This document shows, piece by piece, positions 42,547 through 50,757 of a stretch of DNA of 64,000 nt (its first letter is position 1; each line of letters begins with the position of its first letter). The notes below the pieces were generated by a model. It worked only from the letters and a program-made list of their open reading frames with translations. It ran no database searches and was not told the DNA's origin. Made by a program: the position numbers and the translations under genes. The DNA comes from DT-110 sp964342305 (lineage in GTDB: Bacteria > Bacteroidota > Bacteroidia > Chitinophagales > Saprospiraceae), in NCBI GenBank assembly GCA_964342305.1, contig CAYFGK010000004.1, positions 44,059 to 108,058 of the forward strand. The letters are read 5' to 3'.

Positions 42547-44418
42547 ATGCAGAAGGGTACCATTTCTGTACAGACGGAAAATATATTTCCGATCATCAAA
42601 CAGTTCCTGTATTCTGATCAGGAGATATTCTTGCGAGAGCTCGTATCGAATGCCGTAGATGCCACCACCAAACTGAAGGCGCTCGCCCGCCGCGGAGAGG
42701 TCGATGGAGAGATCGGTGATACGACCATCGATATTCTCATCGATTCCGATAAGGGCACACTCACCATTCGCGACCAGGGAATTGGTATGACGGAAGAGGA
42801 AGTACAAAAATACCTAAACCAGGTAGCCTTTTCCAGCGCCGAAGAATTCCTCGCCAAATACAAGGACGACGCCGGCATCATCGGCCACTTTGGTCTGGGT
42901 TTCTACTCGGCCTTTATGGTGGCCGATAAGGTGGAAGTTGTTACCAAATCGTATCAAAAGGACGCGGAGGCCGTGGTCTGGACCTGCGAAGGTAATCCCG
43001 AGTATACCATCGAAAGCTCGGAAAAAGCAGAACGCGGTACAGATATCGTGCTACACATCGGTGAGGACAGCAAGGAATACCTCGAAGAGAATCGCATTGA
43101 AGAACTGCTGCAGAAATACTGCAAATTCCTTCCGGTAGCCATTCGCTTCGGTACTAAAGAGGAGAAGGTAACCGAGGGTGAAGGTGAAGAGGCCGAGGAG
43201 AAAACCATCACGGTCGACAATATCATCAACAATCCGGAACCCCTCTGGAAAAAGACGCCGACCGATTTGAGCGATGAGGATTATCGCTCGTTCTATAACG
43301 AATTGTATCCGTATTCCATGCAACGTCCGATGTTCTGGATTCACCTGAACATCGACTTCCCCTTCAATCTTACGGGGGTGCTTTACTTCCCGCAGGTGAG
43401 TAACGGCATGGAAATGCAGAAGAATAAAATTCAACTCTACTCCAATCAGGTGTACGTAACCGACAATGTGTCGGATATTGTACCGGAATTTTTGACACTT
43501 CTGCACGGAGTGATCGATTCGCCGGATATTCCACTTAACGTATCGCGTTCTTACCTGCAATCCGATAGCAACGTGAAAAAGATCACGGGCTACATCACCA
43601 AAAAGGTCGCGGAAAAGCTGAATGATCTGTATAAAGAAGATCGCGAAGCCTACGAAGGTAAGTGGAAAGACCTGGGGGTATTCGTGAAATACGGTATGAT
43701 CACCGAAGACAAATTTTACGATCGCGCACAGAAATTTGCCTTGCTGAAGAATACGGATGGTGCTTTCTACACCCTGGAAGAATACAAAGATAAGGTGAAA
43801 GAAGCCCAGACCGATAAGCACGACCGGGTGGTCTATATTTATACCCACGATGCGGATGCCCACCACGCTCAGGTCGCTGCTGCCAAAGAGAAGGGATACG
43901 ATGTGCTGGTCATGAACCACGTGATCGACAACCACTTCATGCAACAACTCGAGCAAAAGGAAGGTAAAGTCACCTTCGTGCGCGTCGATTCGGATACCGT
44001 CGATAAGCTCGTCCAAAAAGACGAGGAAGCCGAATCGGTACTGAGTGAAGACCAGCAGAATACGGTGAAGTCGATCTTTGAAGGCGTACTGGGTGAGCAG
44101 TCCGGCGCTTCGGTCGAACTGCGTCCGCTATCGCCCCAGGATCAGCCGGTGATGATCACCAAGCCGGAATTTATGCGTCGTATGCAGGAAATGCAGGCCA
44201 TGCAGGGCATGGATATGGGCGTGATGCCCGAAATGTATAACCTGGTGATCAATTCTAACCACGAATTGATCGCTCAGGACCTCCTCAACCGCGATGACGA
44301 CAGCAAAAAAGAGGTGGCTGATTACCTCTACAAAGTGGCCCTGCTCAACCAGGGCATGCTGAAGGGGGCCCAGCTAACGGAGTTCGTCAACCGTAGCCTC
44401 TCCTTCCTCAAGAAGTAA
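42547..44418 (+). CDS. htpG: HSP90-family molecular chaperone
   Basis: A cytosolic ATP-dependent chaperone of 623 residues. The GHKL ATPase motifs are clear: FLRELVSNAVDATTKLKAL, LTIRDQGIGMTEEE and GHFGLGFYSAFMVA; the middle domain has LNVSRSYLQ with the conserved arginine. An in-frame ATG at 42475 exists, but homologues begin at MQKGTISVQTENIF, so 42547 is chosen. A long inverted repeat follows the stop. Confidence 0.96.
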   Translation: MQKGTISVQTENIFPIIKQFLYSDQEIFLRELVSNAVDATTKLKALARRGEVDGEIGDTTIDILIDSDKGTLTIRDQGIGMTEEEVQKYLNQVAFSSAEEFLAKYKDDAGIIGHFGLGFYSAFMVADKVEVVTKSYQKDAEAVVWTCEGNPEYTIESSEKAERGTDIVLHIGEDSKEYLEENRIEELLQKYCKFLPVAIRFGTKEEKVTEGEGEEAEEKTITVDNIINNPEPLWKKTPTDLSDEDYRSFYNELYPYSMQRPMFWIHLNIDFPFNLTGVLYFPQVSNGMEMQKNKIQLYSNQVYVTDNVSDIVPEFLTLLHGVIDSPDIPLNVSRSYLQSDSNVKKITGYITKKVAEKLNDLYKEDREAYEGKWKDLGVFVKYGMITEDKFYDRAQKFALLKNTDGAFYTLEEYKDKVKEAQTDKHDRVVYIYTHDADAHHAQVAAAKEKGYDVLVMNHVIDNHFMQQLEQKEGKVTFVRVDSDTVDKLVQKDEEAESVLSEDQQNTVKSIFEGVLGEQSGASVELRPLSPQDQPVMITKPEFMRRMQEMQAMQGMDMGVMPEMYNLVINSNHELIAQDLLNRDDDSKKEVADYLYKVALLNQGMLKGAQLTEFVNRSLSFLKK

Positions 44419-44422
44419 TCAG

Positions 44423-44519
44423 AACAGGTTTGAGGTATGAGGTTTGAGGTATGAGGTTTGGGGTTTGAGGTAACCTATTGCCTGACCTCAAACCCCAAAC
44501 CTCATACCTAATACCTGTT
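44423..44519. terminator. Long inverted repeat built on AGGTNTG heptamers between htpG and DUF4837 gene
   Basis: Six and a half heptamers of the type AGGTNTG run from 44426 to 44471. The last 25 bases (44447-44471) are exactly complementary to 44485-44509 across a 13-base loop, and the outer AACAGGT pairs with ACCTGTT. The structure fills the gap between convergent genes and probably ends transcription from both sides. Confidence 0.75.
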
Positions 44520-45600
44520 AAAGCACCTTAACCGTGCTGATGATGTGCTCCAGGTACATCATAAAATTCCGTTTATCCTCGCCGGGAGCATGGACGAAGC
44601 CGTCGATCATGACCAACTCATTGTCTTTAGGATCGTGGATGAGGTAGGTTACGAAGGAGCCACCCATATAATCGTTTTCCACTTCCCAGATACCCTTGGC
44701 CTGCAGGGCATACTTATCGTCGATGGTTGTAGATTCCACGTACATGGGCAAATCCACATCGTTGATTTTCATGTAGGAATTCTCGGCCTGGCTTTCGATG
44801 TGTGCCCGCCCGAGCGAATCGCGTAATGCTTTCAGGTGCTCCCGCGTAAGCTGGTCGCGGCTGGTGTAAGGCTCCTTGTACAGCAGGAGATTGCTACTCA
44901 GGTTGGCGGTTTCCTTGCGTAGCCACATAATGTTGGGTTCATCAATGGCCGCGTAGTACTCGCCCGGGATCTTAAGATCGATATCGATATTATTCCGAAC
45001 GGCTGTTTCCAGTTTCTGATCGCGGCTATCGAGGTAGACAGTGGCTTCGAGCTTGCGGTAGTCGTGTTCCCGAATGCGTTTGAGAACGGCCGGAAAATTG
45101 CGTCGCAGTCGATCGATCAGGTCTTGCTGGTTGCGACCAAACAAGTAGATGATTAATTGTCCGCGGGCCCATTTATCCTTGATGGCCATCACGCTCACTT
45201 TGTCGGATTGCATAGCCTGATTAATGCGGTCGGCCGGCACGTGCTCACGTAACAACTTGGTCGTAGGCGAATTAGCATCGGCCAGGTTGGCGACAATCAT
45301 GTAGGTACGCAATTCTTTCCGCAATTTATCGGCGCGTAGTTCCGAGGGGGTAAAGTGCTTCAGGTCCAGGATGGGTTCGGGTTGTGGCAATATGGGATAA
45401 GCCGATGCGTAATAGTAATCGATCGTATCCCCGATATTACTTTCCCACATGTCCTGGTCGGTAATAATGGTCAGTTCATTCATTTTGCCGAAAGCCGTGG
45501 GCACTGATTTCATGCTTTGGGCAACTTGTTCGGCCTGCTCACCACAAGCTGTCAGGGCGACGCCCAGGATGAGCAGTAATATGCTTCGTGTTATACTCAT
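44518..45600 (-). CDS. DUF4837 family lipoprotein
   Basis: A 360-residue lipoprotein: MSITRSILLLILGVALTACGE has a clear lipobox (LTAC). The mature part matches Bacteroidota DUF4837 in outline (NELTIITDQDMWESNIGDTI near the start, IWEVENDYMGGSFVTYLI and FMMYLEHIISTV near the end). The frame is open to 45693, but the lipoprotein signal fixes the start at 45600. Function unknown; an envelope role is likely. Confidence 0.82.
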   Translation of the reverse strand: MSITRSILLLILGVALTACGEQAEQVAQSMKSVPTAFGKMNELTIITDQDMWESNIGDTIDYYYASAYPILPQPEPILDLKHFTPSELRADKLRKELRTYMIVANLADANSPTTKLLREHVPADRINQAMQSDKVSVMAIKDKWARGQLIIYLFGRNQQDLIDRLRRNFPAVLKRIREHDYRKLEATVYLDSRDQKLETAVRNNIDIDLKIPGEYYAAIDEPNIMWLRKETANLSSNLLLYKEPYTSRDQLTREHLKALRDSLGRAHIESQAENSYMKINDVDLPMYVESTTIDDKYALQAKGIWEVENDYMGGSFVTYLIHDPKDNELVMIDGFVHAPGEDKRNFMMYLEHIISTVKVL

Positions 45601-45685
45601 ATGTACGTTCTTGGTCCTTATGTAAAGATAACGCTTGCGCCAAAAGGTCGTTCGACCAAAGGCATTTCTTTCCAGGGTAGATGCC

Positions 45686-45706
45686 TGCACCATCCTTTTT
45701 GGTGCA
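45686..45706. other. Small hairpin in the MoxR-DUF4837 gap
   Basis: TGCACCA and TGGTGCA pair around TCCTTTT. It is upstream of the DUF4837 gene on the minus strand and beyond the MoxR terminator; no role can be assigned. Confidence 0.35.
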
Positions 45707-45727
45707 ATACGGTTCGTTAAGAAACCA

Positions 45728-45760
45728 CTAAAGCCGGCAGACAGGGTCGGCCGGCTTTAG
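45728..45760 (-). terminator. Terminator hairpin after the MoxR gene
   Basis: CTAAAGCCGGC (45728-45738) and GCCGGCTTTAG (45750-45760) form an 11-bp stem. On the minus strand it is followed by TGGTTTCTT, downstream of the MoxR stop codon at 45825. Confidence 0.65.
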
Positions 45761-45824
45761 GTACTTCAGTTCTTTGGCTGGCTTTCGCCAAAAATGTCCC
45801 GGCGCTGTGCCGGAGCTATATTGC

Positions 45825-46796
45825 TCAGAACAAGCTCTGAATCACGTGTTCTTCGGTAATACCTTCGGCTTCGGCCTTGTAATTACGCACGATACGGTGA
45901 CGCAGTACGTAATTGGCGATCGCTTGTACATCTTCCCGGTCGGGGGAATACTTGCCGTTGATGGCTGCGTGGCACTTGGCTCCCAGTACGAGGTATTGGG
46001 AAGCACGGGGACCTGCGCCCCAGCTGATGTATTCGTTAACCTGATCGGTGGCACGCTCGGTTTGCGGACGCGTTTTAGTGGCCAGCGACACTGCGTATTC
46101 CAGCACATTATCGGCAATCGGGATCTTGCGGATCAGTTGCTGAAAGGCCAGGATTTGTTCACCGGTAACTACGTGTTTCAAATCGAAGTTCTGGATGGTG
46201 GTCGTTCCTTTCACGATGTCGATCTCCTCGGCGTAGCTTGGGTAATCCAGGGGTATGTTGAACATAAAACGGTCGAGCTGGGCCTCGGGCAAGGGGTAGG
46301 TACCCTCCTGCTCAATGGGGTTCTGCGTAGCCAGTACGAAAAAAGGTTTGGGTAGCAAATGACGTACCCCGGCTACCGTCACGCTTTTTTCCTGCATGGC
46401 CTCCAACAGCGCGGCCTGGGTCTTGGGGGGCGTACGGTTGATCTCATCAGCCAGCACGATGTTCGAGAAAAGCGGACCCGGATTGAATTTAAAGTGACGG
46501 TCTTCGTCCAGGATTTCCGATCCCATAATGTCCGAAGGCATCAGGTCAGGCGTAAACTGTATCCGTTTAAAGTCAAGATCCATTACCTCGGCAATGGTAC
46601 TCACGAGCAGGGTTTTGGCCAGCCCCGGTACACCGACCAACAGGCTGTGTCCGTTACTGAACAGAGAAATGATCACGGACTTAACGACTTCGTCTTGACC
46701 CACGATGACCTTACCAATTTCATCACGGAGGTCCTTATAGGATTGGGAGAGCGCGTCAACAGCTTCTACATCAGATTTGAATTCAGTCTGGGCCAT
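45825..46796 (-). CDS. MoxR-family AAA+ ATPase
   Basis: A 323-residue ATPase with Walker A GVPGLAKTLL, Walker B VLADEINRTPPKTQAALLEAM (which also holds sensor elements), ATQNPIEQEGTYPLPEAQLDRFMF and a C-terminal helical lid. MoxR proteins act as chaperones that activate protein complexes, usually next to DUF58 and von Willebrand factor A genes; none is adjacent here, so the client is unknown. Upstream, TACTTTAG is one base from the -7 consensus. Confidence 0.93.
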   Translation of the reverse strand: MAQTEFKSDVEAVDALSQSYKDLRDEIGKVIVGQDEVVKSVIISLFSNGHSLLVGVPGLAKTLLVSTIAEVMDLDFKRIQFTPDLMPSDIMGSEILDEDRHFKFNPGPLFSNIVLADEINRTPPKTQAALLEAMQEKSVTVAGVRHLLPKPFFVLATQNPIEQEGTYPLPEAQLDRFMFNIPLDYPSYAEEIDIVKGTTTIQNFDLKHVVTGEQILAFQQLIRKIPIADNVLEYAVSLATKTRPQTERATDQVNEYISWGAGPRASQYLVLGAKCHAAINGKYSPDREDVQAIANYVLRHRIVRNYKAEAEGITEEHVIQSLF

Positions 46797-46997
46797 TCAG
46801 ATTTGTTTTAGTTTTTGCGTACACTAAAGTAAGGAACGTGTCCTACTTATAATGGGATTAAGCGGTCAAAACAGACCAATTACGCCATAATGATGATAAA
46901 AGGTCGCCCTATAGGCAGTTGAAACTGTATAACGCCCCTTGGAAGGCCTTTGTTTCACGCTTTTTCAGCGAGACAGCCGGGAATAAAGAGACCGAAG

Positions 46998-47279
46998 AGA
47001 CTTAGAGAACGAAGGGACTCAAGAGACTTAGAGAACGAAGGGACTCAAGAGACTTAGAGAACGAAGGGACTCAAGNNNNNNNNNNNNNNNNNNNNNNNNN
47101 NNNNNNNNNNNNNNNNNNNNNNNNNNNNNNNNNNNNNNNNNNNNNNNNNNNNNNNNNNNNNNNNNNNNNNNNNNNAGACTTAGAGACCGAAGGGACTCAA
47201 GAGACTTAGAGACCGAAGGGACTCAAGAGACTTAGAGAACGAAGGGACTCAGGAGACTCAGAGACCGAAGGGACTCAAG
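46998..47279. repeat. 26-bp tandem repeat interrupted by a 100-N assembly gap
   Basis: The unit starts AGACTTAGAGAACGAAGGG and ends ACTCAAG (26 bases). Three units precede the gap (46998-47075) and four follow (47176-47279), with A/C variation in GAACG/GACCG. The block of exactly 100 N (47076-47175) is a standard placeholder, so the true copy number is unknown. The whole 574-base gap between the MoxR and VanX-like genes holds no gene. Confidence 0.9.
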
Positions 47280-47343
47280 AGACCTTAGGAACGAAGGGAT
47301 CGTCTACAATTTCTTCTGATTTCATATTTCTGACCTCTGATCT

Positions 47344-47373
47344 CACACCTCACACCTCACACCTCACACCTCA
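47344..47373 (-). repeat. AGGTGTG heptamer array after the VanX-like gene
   Basis: On the minus strand the stop codon TGA is itself the start of four tandem TGAGGTG units. The motif and its place match the heptamer arrays after aat and htpG. Confidence 0.6.
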
Positions 47374-48081
47374 AAGAGGGCATTTCCACAACATATCCGC
47401 AATGGGATAGGACTTGGGGATATAACTGTAATGCCACCACTCTGTACTGGTTGGACGAAACTGATTGTTCTCCATAGTGATCTTCAGTAACTTTCGGTTG
47501 GCCAGTACCGTATCTGGCAGATCCGTGTAGTTGTGGTAGGCACGAGGCCCGAAAAAATCAAAATCGGTACCCATATCGAGCTCCTTGCCGTCGGCATCGA
47601 CGATGGTGAGGTCCACGGCAGCACCGCGGTTGTGCATGGAGCCTTTGCGCGGATCGGCTACGTAGCGCGGGTCGGGTACTTTCTCCCATAGCTTATACTG
47701 AATGGGTCTTGGACGGTAGCAATCAAAGAACTTTAATCCCAGTCCCCGTTCGGCCAGCTCGTCCTGTATGTTCCGGATAGCGAGGGCTACTTCGGGCCGC
47801 AGGAAACAGCGTCCGCAGTCATACATCACCGTATCCACGAAGTTGTTATCGGTAGCATACCGCAGGTCGAACACTGCATTGGGCAGTAAGCGGCTCACCT
47901 CGGTCCATTGGGTGGTATCGTAATCGGGTGGAACTATGGTATCGGCATTTTCGGCAGCTTGCTGCAATATGGTGGTATCAGCCACATTCGCTCCGGTGGT
48001 AATCTGCTTTTGAGTTGGCCCCGGGCTACAACCGATGCAGACGGCTACGACCAACCACAGGATGGTTTTAGGATTCTTCAT
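47371..48081 (-). CDS. VanX-like D-Ala-D-Ala dipeptidase lipoprotein (M15D)
   Basis: A 236-residue lipoprotein (VVAVCIGCS lipobox) of peptidase family M15D. The zinc motif SMHNRGAAVDL (SxHxxGxAxD) and the downstream EWWH carry the ligands and catalytic glutamate; FFDCYRPRPIQYKLW has the conserved arginine. It would cleave D-Ala-D-Ala, most likely for wall recycling or as a nutrient. No vanH/vanA-like neighbours exist, so vancomycin resistance is unlikely. It is divergent from the GT39 gene. Confidence 0.9.
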   Translation of the reverse strand: MKNPKTILWLVVAVCIGCSPGPTQKQITTGANVADTTILQQAAENADTIVPPDYDTTQWTEVSRLLPNAVFDLRYATDNNFVDTVMYDCGRCFLRPEVALAIRNIQDELAERGLGLKFFDCYRPRPIQYKLWEKVPDPRYVADPRKGSMHNRGAAVDLTIVDADGKELDMGTDFDFFGPRAYHNYTDLPDTVLANRKLLKITMENNQFRPTSTEWWHYSYIPKSYPIADMLWKCPL

Positions 48082-48119
48082 TTTTGGTTAATTTTGCGTC
48101 GATTTTTTGAAATATTCGG

Positions 48120-49739
48120 ATGAAGGACTTACGCATACCTGCCTGGTTATACGGGCTTTTTGGCTTGTTATTGGTACCGGCCTTACTCATCAATCTGGGA
48201 TTGATGACCTTCATCGATGATGAGGGTATTCGCACACTGGTTGCTTTGGAAATGGATTTTTCCGGCAACTGGATCACCCCAACTTTGCATGGCGAATACT
48301 ACTACAAAAAGCCACCGCTCTTTAACTGGATCCTGCTGGGCTGGTTTTACCTGACCGGAAAAGTTAGTGAATTTACGGCCCGCATCCCAACCGTAGTGGC
48401 TTTACTGGGGTATTGCGGCACCATCTATTATTTTTTGCGGAAGCATACAAATTCCGCCAATGCCTTTCTCCATGCCCTGGTTGTACTGACCTGTGGGCGT
48501 ATTCTGTTCTGGGACTCCATGCTGGCCCTGATCGATATCACCTTCTCCTGGGTGATGTACGGTCTTTTTATGGTCACCTATCACGCCTTTGAAAAAGAGC
48601 GGTGGACCCGATTATTCGTACTTACCTACGCACTGACCGCCATGGGTTTTTTGTTGAAAGGCCTGCCTGCGGTGGTATTTCAGGGGTTTACGCTGCTGGC
48701 TTACTTTTCGTACCGGGGCGCGTTCCGGCGCCTGTTCAGCTGGCAGCACCTATTGGGCGGATTGGTATTTGTGTTGACTGTCGGTGGATATTACGGGGTA
48801 TATCACCAGTACAATGACCTGAATAATGTGTTCCGGACGCTGGTCACCGAGTCTTCCCAACGCACGGTAGTGAATTACGGGATATGGAATACCGTCAAAC
48901 ATGTTTTTACTTTTCCTCTGGAGATGACCTACCATTTTCTGCCCTGGTCGATAATGGTTGTTTATCTGGTGCACCGCAGAGTATTGGGGCTGTTGCGTGC
49001 CGATCGTTTCATTGCCTTTAATGCCTTGGTGTTCCTGGCCAATATCCTGATCTACTGGACCTCGCCTGAGGTGTATCCGCGCTACCTTCTCATGTTGGCA
49101 CCATTACTATTTACTGTCTTTTTGCATCTGCACGCACACCACCGTAGTGAGCAGACCTGGCAGTACAAGGGGGTTTCTTTTTTCCTGGCCTTGCTGATGG
49201 TGGTTATGGTGTTGGTGTGGTGGGCACCGCCCTTCCTGGAGCGCACGGATATCGTCGATCACCGGTGGTGGAAAGCCTGGAGTGTGGCGGTCGTCAGCAC
49301 TGGTTTGGGAATAGCCTACCGGAAGATGCCAAATAGCCGCCTGGTCATTTTAGGGTTAGCCCTGCTTGCTTTCCGGATCGGCTTCAACTTCTTTGTGCTC
49401 CCCGACCGCAACGCCAATGATTACGGGGACCTTTGTCGCGAGCGGTCCATTGCGGTGGGAGAGGCTTACCAAGACCGCCCGCTTTACGTGTATTCCTTCG
49501 AGACGGAGATGCAAATGACCAACTCTGCATATCTCACCGCCGAGCGCAAAGCCATCATTCCGGTGGTAGCTGAACCACAAGAGCCTGATGCCTTGTATAT
49601 TATTGATCCATTAAGTTTGCCCGATCTCTCCTATCAAGTGGTAGATTCCATATTTTTGCGGCACGGTAAGCGAACCTACTACATCGGCCAGTTTACAAAA
49701 CCAACGAATACACCCGACTCCCCATCAAGAAATGATTGA
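48120..49739 (+). CDS. GT39/ArnT-like membrane glycosyltransferase
   Basis: A 539-residue protein with about eleven membrane helices. The first periplasmic loop, TFIDDEGIRTLVALEMDFSG with GEYYYKKPPLFNW, is the ArnT/PMT signature; the paired acidic residues (DDE) are the presumed catalytic site. Such enzymes move a sugar from a polyprenyl-phosphate carrier to lipid or protein. The GT2 gene that starts two bases downstream could make that polyprenyl-phosphate sugar. The final acceptor is unknown. Confidence 0.88.
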   Translation: MKDLRIPAWLYGLFGLLLVPALLINLGLMTFIDDEGIRTLVALEMDFSGNWITPTLHGEYYYKKPPLFNWILLGWFYLTGKVSEFTARIPTVVALLGYCGTIYYFLRKHTNSANAFLHALVVLTCGRILFWDSMLALIDITFSWVMYGLFMVTYHAFEKERWTRLFVLTYALTAMGFLLKGLPAVVFQGFTLLAYFSYRGAFRRLFSWQHLLGGLVFVLTVGGYYGVYHQYNDLNNVFRTLVTESSQRTVVNYGIWNTVKHVFTFPLEMTYHFLPWSIMVVYLVHRRVLGLLRADRFIAFNALVFLANILIYWTSPEVYPRYLLMLAPLLFTVFLHLHAHHRSEQTWQYKGVSFFLALLMVVMVLVWWAPPFLERTDIVDHRWWKAWSVAVVSTGLGIAYRKMPNSRLVILGLALLAFRIGFNFFVLPDRNANDYGDLCRERSIAVGEAYQDRPLYVYSFETEMQMTNSAYLTAERKAIIPVVAEPQEPDALYIIDPLSLPDLSYQVVDSIFLRHGKRTYYIGQFTKPTNTPDSPSRND

Positions 49740-49741
49740 TT

Positions 49742-50704
49742 ATGGCACAACCGAAAATATCCGTCGTAGTGACGGTCTACAACGAAGAAGAGAACATCCG
49801 CCCGCTGGTAGAGCAGATAACGACGGCCATGGATGGAATCGACTACGAGATCGTTTATGCGGACGACGGGTCTACGGATCAAACGGTACCCATTCTCCAC
49901 AGCCTGGAACACCCACGTTTGCGGGTAGTGGAACTAAAGCGCAACTACGGTCAGAGTTCGGCCCTGATGGCGGGTATTGACTACGCTAATGGGGAATACA
50001 TTGCCACTATGGACGGTGATTTACAAAATGACCCTTCGGATATTCCACAGATGCTGGAGCTTGCCGAAAAAGAAGGCTACGATATGGTAGCCGGGAACCG
50101 TGCCAACCGCCAGGACGGCATGTTTTTGCGCAAGATCCCCAGCCGGATTGCCAATTACATCATCCGTGAGGCGGGGGGGGTTAAATTGAAAGATTACGGT
50201 TGTGCTTTGCGGGTCATGAAAGCCGATCTGGCCAAAGATCTGGGACTGTACGGTGAGCTTCACCGCTTTATTCCCTTGCTGGCTCACCTGGAAGGAGCCC
50301 GCTACACTCAGATCGACGTGAAGCACCACGCCCGCCAGTTTGGTAAATCCAAATACGGCCTGAATCGCACTTTCAAGGTGGTGAGTGATTTGCTGCTGAT
50401 GTTGTTCTTCAAAACGTATATGCGTCGGCCCATGCACCTGTTCGGAAATACGGGCTTGTTCCTGCTTGCCGGCGGGGTGTTGATCAATCTGTATCTGTTG
50501 GTGCTGAAGATCCTGGGCAACGACATTTGGGGTCGACCGATCTTGATTCTTGGTGTACTGTTGCTGATCGGTGGTATTCAGTTTGTAACGATCGGTATCA
50601 TTGTGGAGATGCAAATGCGCACCTACTACGAATCACAGGATAAGCGTCCCTACCGGGTCCGGTCCGTTAAGAACGGTTCGGCCATCGAAGGGGTACCGAC
50701 CTGA
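49742..50704 (+). CDS. GT2 polyprenyl-phosphate glycosyltransferase (GtrB/DPM1-like)
   Basis: A 321-residue glycosyltransferase: a GT-A domain with VVVTVYNEEENI, YADDGSTDQT and MDGDLQNDPSDIPQM (DxD-type metal site), then two C-terminal membrane helices (LFLLAGGVLINLYLLVLKIL, ILILGVLLLIGGIQFVTIGII). This is the layout of enzymes that load a sugar onto undecaprenyl phosphate. It starts at ATG two bases after the GT39 stop, which it probably supplies with donor. The sugar is not predictable. Confidence 0.92.
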   Translation: MAQPKISVVVTVYNEEENIRPLVEQITTAMDGIDYEIVYADDGSTDQTVPILHSLEHPRLRVVELKRNYGQSSALMAGIDYANGEYIATMDGDLQNDPSDIPQMLELAEKEGYDMVAGNRANRQDGMFLRKIPSRIANYIIREAGGVKLKDYGCALRVMKADLAKDLGLYGELHRFIPLLAHLEGARYTQIDVKHHARQFGKSKYGLNRTFKVVSDLLLMLFFKTYMRRPMHLFGNTGLFLLAGGVLINLYLLVLKILGNDIWGRPILILGVLLLIGGIQFVTIGIIVEMQMRTYYESQDKRPYRVRSVKNGSAIEGVPT

Positions 50705-50757
50705 TCGCAGGGCGCGGGTTAGGGATCTTTTGTTAGTTTTAGCGGAAACGCTATGCC

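Noticed and set aside
43051..44016. Long (321-codon) open frame antisense to htpG
   Set aside because: It lies wholly inside the strongly conserved htpG gene, has no family-like motif and has low-complexity composition; it reflects codon use on the opposite strand.
46998..47279. CRISPR-like array of 26-bp repeats
   Set aside because: Units abut directly with no spacers between them, and no cas gene is nearby; it is a simple tandem repeat.
47371..48081. Vancomycin-resistance gene vanX
   Set aside because: There are no vanH, vanA, vanR or vanS-like neighbours; lone M15D lipoproteins are ordinary wall-recycling enzymes.
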